A stretch of DNA of 64,000 nucleotides from Chryseobacterium geocarposphaerae (GCF_002797535.1 NZ_PGFD01000004.1:1-64000); one strand, 5' to 3'; numbered from the stretch's first letter, positions 39,907 through 48,178 are shown. Program-made: numbers and translations. Notes: a model not told the origin generated them from the letters alone.

Positions 39907-40953
39907 ATGTTTAAATCACTTTTCAATTGGAAAGTTTTACTGAATTTATTAGTAGCCATCGGTGTTTTTGTGGGGTTGGTGTGGCTTACCTTCCGTTGGT
40001 TGGAATATCATACTAATCATGGCCAGGAAATTCCTGTTCCAAATGTGGTTAATAAAACCGTACATGAAGCAATAAAAATATTGGATGATACAGGATTGGA
40101 ATATGAAGTGGACAGTTCAAAATACGATCCGAAATTCAGACCATTTCAGGTTCTTCAGGTATTTCCTTCACCAGGTTCCCGTGTAAAAGACGGAAGAACA
40201 GTAAGATTGAAAGTGAACCCTAAGACCTGGGCTGCAATTGCTCTTCCGGATGTAATTAATAAATATTCAGGACTGGCTTTCCAAAGATTGGAACAGGTAG
40301 GTTTAAAAGTAGGTGATACAATATATGAACCGAGTATTCAGAAAGATGCGGTTCTTAGAGTCCTATTTAAAGGAGTAGAAGTAAAGCCTAAAACCAAATT
40401 GCCAAGATTCTCCATCGTGGATGTTGTAATCGGTTCAGGGCCTATGAGAAACATTGCGATTCCGAATGTTGTTGGGTTAACAGTAAAAGAGGCAAAAGCA
40501 CTTATCTTAAGAAGTAAGTTTGAACCGGGAGTGGTAGAATTTGAAGACGGAGGTAAAGATGAGTCTGATATTGTATATTATCAGGATCCGGGAGCGGGAG
40601 ACGTCCGGGATCAGGGAATGCAGATCGATCTCTGGGCAAGTAAAAGAACGCCTGCTGAGTTGAGAGATAAAATAGATCAACTTAATTCTGTGTATCGTAT
40701 GAAGGTGGATACAGCTCTTCCTCCTGTAAGGTATGAAGAAGTAGCTGTAGAGCCCGCTCATATTGAAGAACCGGCTGCACCTAAAAAAGAAACTTCTAAA
40801 CCGGAGCCTACTAAGTCGGAAACTCAGAAAAGTACAACCGTAAAACCGACTACTTCTACGGATGACAAGACAAAAACAACAGGAAGTAATAATAAGGGAA
40901 CTGCACAGCAACCTGCTGAAAAGCCAAAGGCTAAAAAAGTAATTATCCAGTAA
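39907..40953 (+). CDS. PASTA-domain membrane protein, no kinase domain
   Basis: 348 residues. Short N-tail, one membrane helix (LLNLLVAIGVFVGLVWLTF, about 11-29), then three PASTA repeats in the periplasm: IPVPNVVNKTVHEAIKILDD (about 41), IALPDVINKYSGLAFQRLEQ (about 115), and IAIPNVVGLTVKEAKALILR (about 185). A low-complexity Lys/Thr/Pro tail (about 285-348) follows. PASTA repeats bind peptidoglycan fragments in Gram-positive kinases and PBPs, but this protein has no catalytic domain. The divergent promoter with ddl supports a cell-wall-related job. Followed by a terminator. Confidence 0.88.
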   Translation: MFKSLFNWKVLLNLLVAIGVFVGLVWLTFRWLEYHTNHGQEIPVPNVVNKTVHEAIKILDDTGLEYEVDSSKYDPKFRPFQVLQVFPSPGSRVKDGRTVRLKVNPKTWAAIALPDVINKYSGLAFQRLEQVGLKVGDTIYEPSIQKDAVLRVLFKGVEVKPKTKLPRFSIVDVVIGSGPMRNIAIPNVVGLTVKEAKALILRSKFEPGVVEFEDGGKDESDIVYYQDPGAGDVRDQGMQIDLWASKRTPAELRDKIDQLNSVYRMKVDTALPPVRYEEVAVEPAHIEEPAAPKKETSKPEPTKSETQKSTTVKPTTSTDDKTKTTGSNNKGTAQQPAEKPKAKKVIIQ

Positions 40954-40976
40954 TATTACGATTATTATAAAACTAT

Positions 40977-41006
40977 AGGCTTCAACTTCACCATGTTGAA
41001 GCCTTT
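40977..41006 (+). terminator. terminator of the PASTA gene
   Basis: AGGCTTCAAC (40977-40986) pairs with GTTGAAGCCT (40995-41004) and ends in T4; 24 bp past the PASTA stop. RluA-type gene starts 21 bp later. Confidence 0.75.
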
Positions 41007-41026
41007 TGTGTAAAAAATATAAAACA

Positions 41027-42100
41027 ATGACAGAAGATAACGAAGATTTTTTAGAAGAAGAATTATTAAATACAGACAGTATTGATAATATTGATATTGA
41101 TGAAGAAAATAAAGGATTGTACGAACATCTTAATATCACTGTTGATAAAAGTCAGGAGCCTTTACGAATCGATAAGTTTTTATTAATTTTTCGTCAAAAC
41201 TCTTCAAGAAATAAAATTTCCCAGACTTGCAGAGCCGGAAACGTTATTGTGAACGGAGCCGCAGTAAAACAGAACTACCGTGTAAAACCGGGAGATCAGA
41301 TTTCTGTATTATTAGCACATCCTCCGAGAGAAAATGTGATTATTCCACAAGATATTCCGATTAATATCGTTTATGAAGATGATGATCTTATTGTGGTAGA
41401 CAAAGATCCCGGAATGGTAGTGCATCCCGGATTTGGAAATTGGGACGGAACTCTGGTAAATGCGTTGGCTTTTCACTTTGAAAAAAATGGCTCCAAATCC
41501 GATCTTGACAGAGTAGGATTGGTGCACAGAATAGATAAAGATACTTCGGGACTGCTTGTTATCGCAAAGAATGAATATGCTTTAAGCTTTCTGGCAAAAC
41601 AATTTTTTGACAGAAAAACAAAAAGGCTGTATTGGGCATTTGTATGGGGAAATGTCCAGGATGATGAAGGAACGATCAGAGGTCATATCGGCCGACATCC
41701 TAAAAACAGAATGCAGATGCATACCTATGAAGACGGAAGTCAGGGGAAACATGCAGTAACCCACTATAAAGTACTGGAAAGATTTAAATATATGACTTGG
41801 GTGGAGTGTAAACTGGAAACCGGAAGAACTCATCAGATCAGAGCACACTTTAAGCACATTGGCCATACCTTGTTTAATGATGAAAGATACGAAGGCCATA
41901 CGCCTCTTCGTGGGGTGAATCTTCCTAAGTATAAGCAGTTTATAAAAAATGTATTTGAAATTCTGCCTAGACATGCGCTTCATGCCCATACATTAGGATT
42001 TATACATCCGACCACAAAGAAAGAATTATATTTTGAGAGCCCAATGCCAAAAGATATGGCGGATGCTGTAAAAAAATGGAGAAATTATTTAGAAAACTAA
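41027..42100 (+). CDS. RluA-family pseudouridine synthase (RluD-like)
   Basis: Converts uridines in 23S rRNA or tRNA to pseudouridine. 357 residues from ATG 41027 (open to a TTG at 41006 inside the terminator). An acidic N-extension (about 1-33) precedes the S4 RNA-binding domain (LRIDKFLLIFRQNSSRNKI). The synthase domain has the catalytic Asp in GLVHRIDKDTSGLLVIAK (HRxDxxTSG), plus DKDPGMVVHPG, and LETGRTHQIRAHFKHIGH. Bacteroidetes members annotate as RluD; the exact site is not visible. Confidence 0.93.
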   Translation: MTEDNEDFLEEELLNTDSIDNIDIDEENKGLYEHLNITVDKSQEPLRIDKFLLIFRQNSSRNKISQTCRAGNVIVNGAAVKQNYRVKPGDQISVLLAHPPRENVIIPQDIPINIVYEDDDLIVVDKDPGMVVHPGFGNWDGTLVNALAFHFEKNGSKSDLDRVGLVHRIDKDTSGLLVIAKNEYALSFLAKQFFDRKTKRLYWAFVWGNVQDDEGTIRGHIGRHPKNRMQMHTYEDGSQGKHAVTHYKVLERFKYMTWVECKLETGRTHQIRAHFKHIGHTLFNDERYEGHTPLRGVNLPKYKQFIKNVFEILPRHALHAHTLGFIHPTTKKELYFESPMPKDMADAVKKWRNYLEN

Positions 42101-42120
42101 AAATATATTGAGAATTTTTT

Positions 42121-42128
42121 TATATTTG
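42121..42128 (+). promoter_or_regulatory. Bacteroidetes -7 element for PorP/SprF gene
   Basis: TATATTTG, 23 bp before the ATG at 42152. The PorP-like frame extended upstream would read through it, arguing for the downstream ATG. Confidence 0.42.
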
Positions 42129-42151
42129 TTGAATTGAAATCAAGATTTGTT

Positions 42152-43102
42152 ATGAGAAAACTATATGCTATCGTATGTTTAGCTCTTTTGTCGAATGCAT
42201 ACAAAGCACAAGAATCACTTCCATATTATCAACAATACCTTTTGGATGGTGATTTCCTGTTCAATCCTGCTCAGTATGGGAAAACAGATGACGTTCAACT
42301 TAATCTTAACTACCAACAGCAATTTTCAAAGTTTAATGATGGACCAAACGTACAATCAGTAGGGATCAACGCTAATATCTTTGATAGAGTGGGTGCTGGT
42401 ATTTCTGTTTTTAGAGATAGCAACGGACCTATTTCTGCAGGAGGGATTACAGCTGGAGCTTCTTACTTTATTCCTCTAAGTAGTGAAGGAGACAGAAAAG
42501 ATCAGTTCTCTTTTGGTACAAGTGTAAACTTTTATAATATGAATTTTGATTATACTCAGGTGAATACTGAACAGGGGTATGATCCTAATTTAATTGGGAC
42601 GGAAGGTAATATCTTCATGGTATATGCTAACTTCGGTTTGGCAGCTACTTATAGAAACTTATTCGGGGGAGTATCCGTTAATGATATTGCTTTAAGTAAT
42701 GACGAATCTATCGTTAACAACTACGAGCCGTCTCCAATCAAGTTTTTCTTAAACTTAGGGTATGATTGGCATGTAGGAGATAATATGTATTTCACTCCGT
42801 CAGTATTGGTAAACTTGAACACCAACTCTACAAGATTGATGGATTACAACTTGATGGCAACTTTCTTCAATGATATCAACTCTTTCTCTTTCGGGGTAAG
42901 CTATAGAGCTGCTCAGAATAGATTTGATAATCAGCAGTTACAAATCGCTCCGGTTGTTAAAGTTAGATTTAACAAATTTATGGTAGGAGCTACTTATAAC
43001 CTGGGATTGTCTGATATTCAGGATTATGGAGGAAACAGCTTTATGGTAAGTGTTGGGTATAACTTCGATAACTTCATTAACCGTAGAGGATATAGATATT
43101 AA
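42152..43102 (+). CDS. PorP/SprF-family outer-membrane protein (T9SS type)
   Basis: 316 residues from ATG 42152. Signal peptide (MRKLYAIVCLALLSNAYKAQ, cleaved near 20). The mature part matches PorP/SprF barrels: LPYYQQYLLDGDFLFNPAQY at the start (family box NPA[QY]xG), then 12-14 amphipathic strands (GVNDIALSNDES-type loops, RVGAGISVFRDSNGPISAGG) and the C-terminal GGNSFMVSVGYNFDNF. PorP proteins are accessory membrane components of T9SS and gliding; SprF pairs with the adhesin SprB. No SprB-like gene is adjacent, so this may serve another cargo. Confidence 0.9.
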   Translation: MRKLYAIVCLALLSNAYKAQESLPYYQQYLLDGDFLFNPAQYGKTDDVQLNLNYQQQFSKFNDGPNVQSVGINANIFDRVGAGISVFRDSNGPISAGGITAGASYFIPLSSEGDRKDQFSFGTSVNFYNMNFDYTQVNTEQGYDPNLIGTEGNIFMVYANFGLAATYRNLFGGVSVNDIALSNDESIVNNYEPSPIKFFLNLGYDWHVGDNMYFTPSVLVNLNTNSTRLMDYNLMATFFNDINSFSFGVSYRAAQNRFDNQQLQIAPVVKVRFNKFMVGATYNLGLSDIQDYGGNSFMVSVGYNFDNFINRRGYRY

Positions 43103-43124
43103 TCAATTTAATTTAAATAAATTT

Positions 43125-43154
43125 GAGCTCTGGATTTTTTCAGAGCTTTTTTTA
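43125..43154 (+). terminator. terminator of PorP/SprF gene
   Basis: AGCTCTG (43126-43132) pairs with CAGAGCT (43141-43147), T-rich loop and T-run; 23 bp past the stop. Confidence 0.72.
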
Positions 43155-43159
43155 TTTTT

Positions 43160-44284
43160 ATGATTTATATACATATCCCGTTTTGTAAGCAAAAATGCAG
43201 CTATTGTAATTTTCACTTTTCCACTTCTTTAAACTTTAAAGATGAAATGCTGGCTGCGATGAAAAAGGAAATCTTTTTGCGAAAAGATGAGCTACAAAAT
43301 AAAAACCTGCATTCCCTTTATTTTGGCGGCGGAACTCCATCTATTCTCTCTCCCGATGAAATTAAATCTTTAACAGATGAAGTTTTAAAATATTTTAGTT
43401 TTGAACAAGATATTGAAATTACACTTGAAGCCAATCCGGATGACTTGGATAAAAATTTTTTAAAAGGCTTATCAAACTCTCTGATAAATCGTCTGTCAAT
43501 TGGAACTCAAAGTTTCTTTGAAGAAGATCTAAAATTGATGAATCGTGCACATACGGCATCAGAAGCGGAAGATTCTATCAAAAGGGCACAGGATTTTGGT
43601 TTTGAAAATCTAAGTATTGATTTAATTTATGGTTCACCGACTTCCAACCTTGAAATCTGGAAAGAAAATCTGAATAAAACAATGGCTCTTGAAGTTCCTC
43701 ATATTTCCTCTTATGCTTTGACTGTAGAACCTAAAACAGCTTTGGAAAACTGGATTTCGAAGGGAAAAGTTGTCAGTCCAAAAGAAGAGGAGCAAAACAA
43801 AGAATTCTATTATTTATCTGATTTTTTAAAAGATAATGGTTTTGAGCATTATGAAGTTTCCAATTTTGCAAAGCCGGGATTTTATTCAAGACACAATTCC
43901 TCCTACTGGAAATATAAAGAATATCTGGGAATTGGCCCTTCTGCACATTCTTACAATGGTTTTGATGTCAGAAGCTGGAATGTTGCCAATAATCAACAGT
44001 ATATTAAAAAGCTGGATTCAAATCTTCTGGCTAAAGAAGAAGAAATTCTCTCTCAGGAAGACCAGTTTAATGAGATGATTATGATTGGCTTAAGAACTAT
44101 TTGGGGAGTAGATCTTTCAAGCTTGAAAGAAAAATTCAGTGAAAATATTCTTGAACATTTTCAGAATGAAATTAAAACAAAACTGGAAGAAGGAATCTTA
44201 ATAATTGATAGCAATCATTTGAAAATTCCGGAAGAACATTGGTTTATGGCCGATGGAATTGCTTCGGATTTATTTATTGTTTAA
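43160..44284 (+). CDS. hemW: radical SAM family heme chaperone HemW
   Basis: 374 residues. The radical SAM cluster is CKQKCSYC (Cys9, Cys13, Cys16: HIPFCKQKCSYCNF); YFGGGTPSIL and NRLSIGTQSFFEEDLKLMNR are the SAM-binding and HemN/HemW signature regions. HemW inserts heme into acceptor proteins. Historically annotated as oxygen-independent coproporphyrinogen oxidase; the absence of the long HemN N-extension and the C-terminal HemW type (RTIWGVDL) favour HemW. The gene is single with no clear promoter. Confidence 0.93.
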   Translation: MIYIHIPFCKQKCSYCNFHFSTSLNFKDEMLAAMKKEIFLRKDELQNKNLHSLYFGGGTPSILSPDEIKSLTDEVLKYFSFEQDIEITLEANPDDLDKNFLKGLSNSLINRLSIGTQSFFEEDLKLMNRAHTASEAEDSIKRAQDFGFENLSIDLIYGSPTSNLEIWKENLNKTMALEVPHISSYALTVEPKTALENWISKGKVVSPKEEEQNKEFYYLSDFLKDNGFEHYEVSNFAKPGFYSRHNSSYWKYKEYLGIGPSAHSYNGFDVRSWNVANNQQYIKKLDSNLLAKEEEILSQEDQFNEMIMIGLRTIWGVDLSSLKEKFSENILEHFQNEIKTKLEEGILIIDSNHLKIPEEHWFMADGIASDLFIV

Positions 44285-44398
44285 ATTAATCATATATTAA
44301 GATGCTTCGGTTTTGCTCAGTATGATACTACTTAGAATTCCTCATTAAATTAAAATGATTAGTATTAGGATTGGCGTGCTGAGTAAGTTGAGGCATTC

Positions 44399-44414
44399 AT
44401 ATCAAATATGATAT
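44399..44414. promoter_or_regulatory. inverted repeat upstream of murI
   Basis: ATATCA (44399-44404) and TGATAT (44409-44414) around AATA; about 20 bp upstream of the murI -7 element, in the position of a possible operator. No protein partner can be named; may be chance in AT-rich DNA. Confidence 0.25.
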
Positions 44415-44433
44415 ATTTTGACGCAAAATTCCT

Positions 44434-44441
44434 TATTTTTG
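44434..44441 (+). promoter_or_regulatory. Bacteroidetes -7 element for murI
   Basis: TATTTTTG, TAnnTTTG type, 19 bp before the TTG start at 44461. Confidence 0.42.
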
Positions 44442-44460
44442 TATAAAATTTCAGCTAGAT

Positions 44461-45291
44461 TTGAAAAATAAAAAACCAGACTATTCGCATCTTTCAGCCA
44501 GCCAGCCTATCGGTATTTTCGATAGTGGAGTAGGTGGATTAACGGTAGCTAAAGAGATAAAAAGGCTTCTTCCTCATGAAGATTTAATTTACTTTGGAGA
44601 TACAAAACATCTTCCTTACGGCGAAAAATCTAAAGAAGCAATTATTGAGTACTCTACAAAGATTACTAATTTTTTATTGGAACAGAACTGTAAAGCGATT
44701 GTTATTGCATGTAATACAGCAACTGCCAATGCTTTAGATGAAGTGATGCAATCTGTTGCAGGCAGAGTTCCCGTTATTGATGTTATCAACCCTGTAGCAG
44801 AAAAAGTTTCCTATGAAATCCATAATAATGTTGGAGTCATTGCGACAAAGGCTACAGTGAATTCCGGGTTATACAAAAAAAGTATCCGTAAACATAATAA
44901 ATGGATTAAGGTAGATGAACTGGCAACGCCATTATTGGTTCCTGCCATTGAAGAAGGCTTTAAAAACCATCCGATTACCCATGCTATTATTTATAATTAT
45001 TTAAGTAATAATAAGCTTAAGAATATTGAAACGTTAATTTTAGGATGCACTCACTATCCTTTATTGATTGATGAAATTAAACAGTATTACGGAAACCGTG
45101 TCCGTGTGATTGATTCGCCGAATATTGTAGCCAATCATTTAAAAATCATTTTAGATAAATATAATCTTCTGAATGATAACAATCCGAAACCGAATTATCA
45201 TTTCTACCTTTCGGATCTGACAAAGAATTTCGAGAAAATCTCAAAAAAGTTCTTCGGAAAAACCATTGACTTAGAGTTAAAAGTATTATAA
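44461..45291 (+). CDS. murI: glutamate racemase, TTG start
   Basis: Makes D-glutamate for peptidoglycan. 276 residues with the two catalytic Cys sites: IVIACNTATANALDE (ACNTATA) and LILGCTHYPLLIDEI (GCTHYPLL), with GIFDSGVGGLTVAKEIKRLL near 18. The start codon is TTG at 44461; no ATG lies close by in frame upstream, and the promoter-like element sits 19 bp away, so a TTG start is likely. Length fits a MurI with a short N-extension. Promoter and terminator delimit a single gene. Confidence 0.95.
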   Translation: MKNKKPDYSHLSASQPIGIFDSGVGGLTVAKEIKRLLPHEDLIYFGDTKHLPYGEKSKEAIIEYSTKITNFLLEQNCKAIVIACNTATANALDEVMQSVAGRVPVIDVINPVAEKVSYEIHNNVGVIATKATVNSGLYKKSIRKHNKWIKVDELATPLLVPAIEEGFKNHPITHAIIYNYLSNNKLKNIETLILGCTHYPLLIDEIKQYYGNRVRVIDSPNIVANHLKIILDKYNLLNDNNPKPNYHFYLSDLTKNFEKISKKFFGKTIDLELKVL

Positions 45292-45293
45292 AC

Positions 45294-45326
45294 AAAAAGC
45301 TGTTTCTAAATGAAACAGCTTTTTTA
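45294..45326. terminator. bidirectional terminator between murI and rsmD
   Basis: AAAAAGCTGTTTC (45294-45306) pairs with GAAACAGCTTTTT (45312-45324), T-run; convergent genes end at 45291 and 45350. Confidence 0.9.
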
Positions 45327-45349
45327 TTGCAGAATCAACGTAAAATTCA

Positions 45350-45928
45350 TTATTCTGTTATTTCTGTATTTTCTTCTTTATTAGGTTCAAAAAAACTGAA
45401 GCTCACATTTCCGTATTTTCGGGTATCAATCAGATTAGGATGGTCAAATTTCATTCTGCTTTGATGTTCTACGACCAATATTCCGTTTTCTTTTAAATAT
45501 TTATTATTCAAAACTAAAGAAATCAATTCGTAGTATTTTTTCTCTTCCATCTCGAAAGGCGCATCAGAAAATACGATCTCAAAAGACTTTTTATTTCTGA
45601 ATTTTTTTAACCAGTCAAAAACATCACCTCTCTGAACATTTACCTGTAAATTGAAATCCAATTCCGAAGCAGTCGTATTGAGAAAACCCGTATGTTTCGG
45701 ATTCATTTCTACAGAAGTGATATCTTGGCATCCTCTTGAAGCAAATTCAAAGGTGATAGAGCCAATTCCTGCAAATAAATCGAGTACAGAGATAGATTGC
45801 ATGTCATATGTATTCTCCAAAATACTAAATAATGCTTCTTTTGCAAAATCTGTAGTAGGTCTTACATCAAAGTTCTTCGGAGCCGCTATTTTCTTGGCTT
45901 TCCACTTGCCTGAAATTATTCTGTACAT
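45350..45928 (-). CDS. rsmD: 16S rRNA (guanine966-N2)-methyltransferase RsmD
   Basis: 192 residues, normal length. The Rossmann-fold methyltransferase has MYRIISGKWKAKKI (RsmD start), VRPTTDFAKEALFSIL (the conserved RPTTD/ALFS block), VLDLFAGIGSITFEFASRG (SAM-binding motif I, about 48-66) and SVEMNPKH. The catalytic [DN]PP[FY] motif reads SDAPFEM here (Asp122-Ala123-Pro124-Phe125), with the first Pro replaced by Ala. The neighbours (DUF3822 upstream on the same strand) match the usual Bacteroidetes cluster. Confidence 0.9.
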   Translation of the reverse strand: MYRIISGKWKAKKIAAPKNFDVRPTTDFAKEALFSILENTYDMQSISVLDLFAGIGSITFEFASRGCQDITSVEMNPKHTGFLNTTASELDFNLQVNVQRGDVFDWLKKFRNKKSFEIVFSDAPFEMEEKKYYELISLVLNNKYLKENGILVVEHQSRMKFDHPNLIDTRKYGNVSFSFFEPNKEENTEITE

Positions 45929-45941
45929 ATATGTTTAGGTT

Positions 45942-45997
45942 TTAGGTTGTAGATCCTAGGTGACAGGTAATACCTGCATCTGGCTCTTGCAACCTAA
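45942..45997. repeat. long imperfect hairpin between rsmD and DUF3822 gene
   Basis: TTAGGTTG (45942-45949) pairs with CAACCTAA (45990-45997); AGAT (45951-45954) with ATCT (45978-45981); CAGGTA (45964-45969) with TACCTG (45971-45976). A nested stem of repeat type (AGGTTTTAGGTTGTAG elements). The DUF3822 stop codon lies inside its right arm, so it may affect the mRNA 3' end. Confidence 0.55.
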
Positions 45998-46710
45998 TTA
46001 AGTATGAAATTTTTATTTGGAATATTATCAAAAACGATTTTCAGATTCTTTACAAATTTCTGTAGCTCTGAAATAAAGGTTTCATTTTCTGTGGTCTCAC
46101 CATAAGCAAAAAAGCTGGTTTCATTAATTCCAAAACCTATCTTGCTTAGGGTAAACATTATAAAATAAAGAAAATCAACCTCTGAATTGACATCCAGATT
46201 GTTGTATAAGATGATATTCCTATCATCAATGGCAAAAAACTCACACTGATTATGATACAGATTAATGTGAATTTCCTTGCTGCTTTTATTATGAATAGAG
46301 TTTAAAAACTTTTCCCCAGAAAAATTGAAATGAACAGGTATCCCTAAGCTTTTTATTTTCTGATAAAAATTCTTCGGGAAAGTATAATAAAACTGAACCT
46401 TGAATTTTTTGTTGACAGAAAGCATTAATTCTTCGTTTTCCTTATCAACAGGAGCGTTAAAAGCAATTAAGTCAAATCCTGCATCATGTTCAGAAAATCC
46501 TTCCGGCATTAAGGTAAAGTGGTTCAGGGCTGAAATTACCTGAATTTCGTCAAACTTTTGTTTACCCAACACTTCATCCAGCTTTTGGGAGATGAAATTT
46601 TCCGGAGTTTCTTCGTCTACAAAATAGGACTTTTCTTCCACAACGCTTTTATTTTTAGCGATTTGGGAAATTAATCCGTCTTTGGTAAAAAGTAAATTAA
46701 GTACGTTCAT
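45994..46710 (-). CDS. DUF3822-family protein
   Basis: 238 residues with the family core MNVLNLLFTKDGLISQIAKN, FDEIQVISALNHFTLMPEGF, FDLIAFNAPVDKENEELM and FSKIGFG-type tail (MFTLSKIGFGINETSFF). The family, limited to Bacteroidetes, is predicted to have an actin-like ATPase fold and is typically found beside rsmD. Function unknown. It precedes rsmD in the direction of transcription (rsmD is 65 bp downstream) and is probably co-transcribed despite the hairpin between them. Confidence 0.86.
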   Translation of the reverse strand: MNVLNLLFTKDGLISQIAKNKSVVEEKSYFVDEETPENFISQKLDEVLGKQKFDEIQVISALNHFTLMPEGFSEHDAGFDLIAFNAPVDKENEELMLSVNKKFKVQFYYTFPKNFYQKIKSLGIPVHFNFSGEKFLNSIHNKSSKEIHINLYHNQCEFFAIDDRNIILYNNLDVNSEVDFLYFIMFTLSKIGFGINETSFFAYGETTENETFISELQKFVKNLKIVFDNIPNKNFILN

Positions 46711-46723
46711 ATTTCAATTCCTG

Positions 46724-46731
46724 CAAATTTA
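46724..46731 (-). promoter_or_regulatory. possible -7 element for DUF3822 gene
   Basis: Minus-strand TAAATTTG, 13 bp upstream of the ATG at 46710, inside the end of the Smr gene. Could give the DUF3822-rsmD part its own transcript. Confidence 0.3.
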
Positions 46732-47223
46732 GTGAAATTCTACCATTACTGCACCCGATTGATGATGAAGTATTTCCTTATTATAAAAATCAAGATTGGT
46801 ATGCCTTTCCAAAGTATCCCAAACGAGTTTTTGTAATGTTCCGTCTCCAATTCCGTGTACGATTTCCAGTCTTTTAAGATGGTTTTTTCTACAGAATTCA
46901 AGCGTTTCCATTAGTTTTTCCTTTTGGATGAATAATCTTTCAAAACTATCGTAATCATTCGGATTCTTAACTAAATTATGAAAATGCAGATCCAAAACCA
47001 AATGATTCCTCTGATGTTTCTTTGAAATATTTTTTTTCGGTTCAGCTTTCTTTACAATTTCTACGGTCTCGTAAAAATCTGAAACTTTCGGAACCAGTTT
47101 TTCTTTCGGATATTGATGGGTAAAACCATATTCATCTTTAAATACCACAATATTTCCATGTACGGAAGTTACTACTCCGTTTAAATCTTCATCTACCACA
47201 GAAACTTTGTCTCCAATCTTCAT
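46729..47223 (-). CDS. Smr-domain protein with N-terminal KOW-like domain
   Basis: 164 residues. A small beta-barrel N-domain (MKIGDKVSVVDEDLNGVVTS, HGNIVVFKDEYGFTHQYPKE, about 1-45), linker, then a C-terminal Smr domain (LVLDLHFHNLV near 84, ERLFIQKEKLMETLEFCRKN, LEIVHGIGDGTLQKLVWDTL with the HGxGxG motif). The pair matches a short MutS2/Smr-like protein common in Bacteroidetes; Smr domains cut DNA or RNA in several contexts. No MutS ATPase is attached. The stop is 18 bp before the next ATG. Confidence 0.88.
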   Translation of the reverse strand: MKIGDKVSVVDEDLNGVVTSVHGNIVVFKDEYGFTHQYPKEKLVPKVSDFYETVEIVKKAEPKKNISKKHQRNHLVLDLHFHNLVKNPNDYDSFERLFIQKEKLMETLEFCRKNHLKRLEIVHGIGDGTLQKLVWDTLERHTNLDFYNKEILHHQSGAVMVEFH

Positions 47224-47234
47224 TTTATTACAAT

Positions 47235-47729
47235 TTATTTCGGTCCCAATTCAATAACTTCCAAATCTTTGATTTCTGTACCGTCAATCACAAAACGCAT
47301 CATGGTTCTCATTTTATGCCAACCCTGTTTGCCGCAAGCTCCGGGATTCAGGTGAAGTAAATTATTTTTTTCATCAAACATCGCCTTCAAAATGTGAGAA
47401 TGTCCGGAAATAAATAAATTCGGAGCTTTTTCTGAAATTTCTTTTTTAGCCAAAGGACTATATTTTCCGGGATATCCGCCTATATGAACCATCAGGACTT
47501 CGACATTTTCACAGAAAAAACGATTGACTTCCGGAAATTCAGAACGGATTTTTGCATTGTCAATATTTCCGTAAACCCCTTTTATAGGCTTAACCTTTTC
47601 CAGCTGTTCAATGACGTCCATACTTCCGAAATCTCCACCATGCCAGATTTCATCAGCTTGCTGAGCGTATTCCAAAATCCGGTCATCGATGTAGGAATGA
47701 GAGTCGGAGAGAAGGAGGATTTTTGTCAT
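47235..47729 (-). CDS. YfcE-type metallophosphoesterase
   Basis: 164 residues of a single calcineurin-like phosphoesterase: SDSHSYIDDRI (DxH), HGGDFGS (GD), VYGNIDN (GNxD), FISGHSHI (GHxH). This is the motif order of YfcE/MJ0936-type phosphodiesterases. Cytoplasmic. Its ATG overlaps the stop of the upstream secreted-protein gene (TAATG). Confidence 0.92.
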   Translation of the reverse strand: MTKILLLSDSHSYIDDRILEYAQQADEIWHGGDFGSMDVIEQLEKVKPIKGVYGNIDNAKIRSEFPEVNRFFCENVEVLMVHIGGYPGKYSPLAKKEISEKAPNLFISGHSHILKAMFDEKNNLLHLNPGACGKQGWHKMRTMMRFVIDGTEIKDLEVIELGPK

Positions 47730-48178
47730 TATCTAAGTGTTCTTTCAGTGATGTTTTCGTCGTATTTATCTTTAAAAACGTGTACTCTGTCAGGGTTAAG
47801 CTCTCCCTCAGTATTGATTACTCTTTCTTTTAATAACCATTTAACCAACTTTTCCATTCCTTTTCTGGAATTCATGAAGTTGGCTATTTTCGTAAAATCC
47901 TTGGACTCTACTTTTGTTTTTTCAGATAAAAAATTTAGAATGAAATAATCATCATCCTGATACATTGGCGTTTCATTATCCATGTACTTATACATCAGAA
48001 TTTCATCATCATTTTTCATGGTAAAGAAAGAATACTGGGCTACATTTATTTTTTCTGCTTTTAAAATTTGTTTACCGTCAAGCAAAACCTTGTCATCCTT
48101 AATAACAACTTCCTGAGAAAAATAAAAGTTACAGCTTACTATTAATAAAAATATAGCCAGTAATTTTTTTGGTGTCAT
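47729..48178 (-). CDS. small secreted hypothetical protein
   Basis: 149 residues with a signal peptide (to about 21, CNFYFSQ). The mature part is short and strand-rich (EVVIKDDKVLLDGKQILKAE, YSFFTMKNDDEILMYKY) with a Lys-rich helix at the end. No recognised family; unrelated to the adjacent phosphoesterase in sequence. Coupled to it via TAATG overlap. Promoter-like element 23 bp upstream. Confidence 0.72.
   Translation of the reverse strand: MTPKKLLAIFLLIVSCNFYFSQEVVIKDDKVLLDGKQILKAEKINVAQYSFFTMKNDDEILMYKYMDNETPMYQDDDYFILNFLSEKTKVESKDFTKIANFMNSRKGMEKLVKWLLKERVINTEGELNPDRVHVFKDKYDENITERTLR

Noticed and set aside
40507..41139. 210-codon minus-strand ORF
   Set aside because: Antisense to the end of the PASTA gene and the start of the RluA-type gene, both strongly supported; composition (runs of Ser, Phe, Arg) is that of a shadow frame.
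41582..41989. 135-codon minus-strand ORF
   Set aside because: Antisense to the pseudouridine synthase catalytic domain, with no family motif.
47484..47948. 154-codon plus-strand ORF
   Set aside because: Antisense to the phosphoesterase and the secreted-protein gene; both have recognisable motifs or signal peptide.
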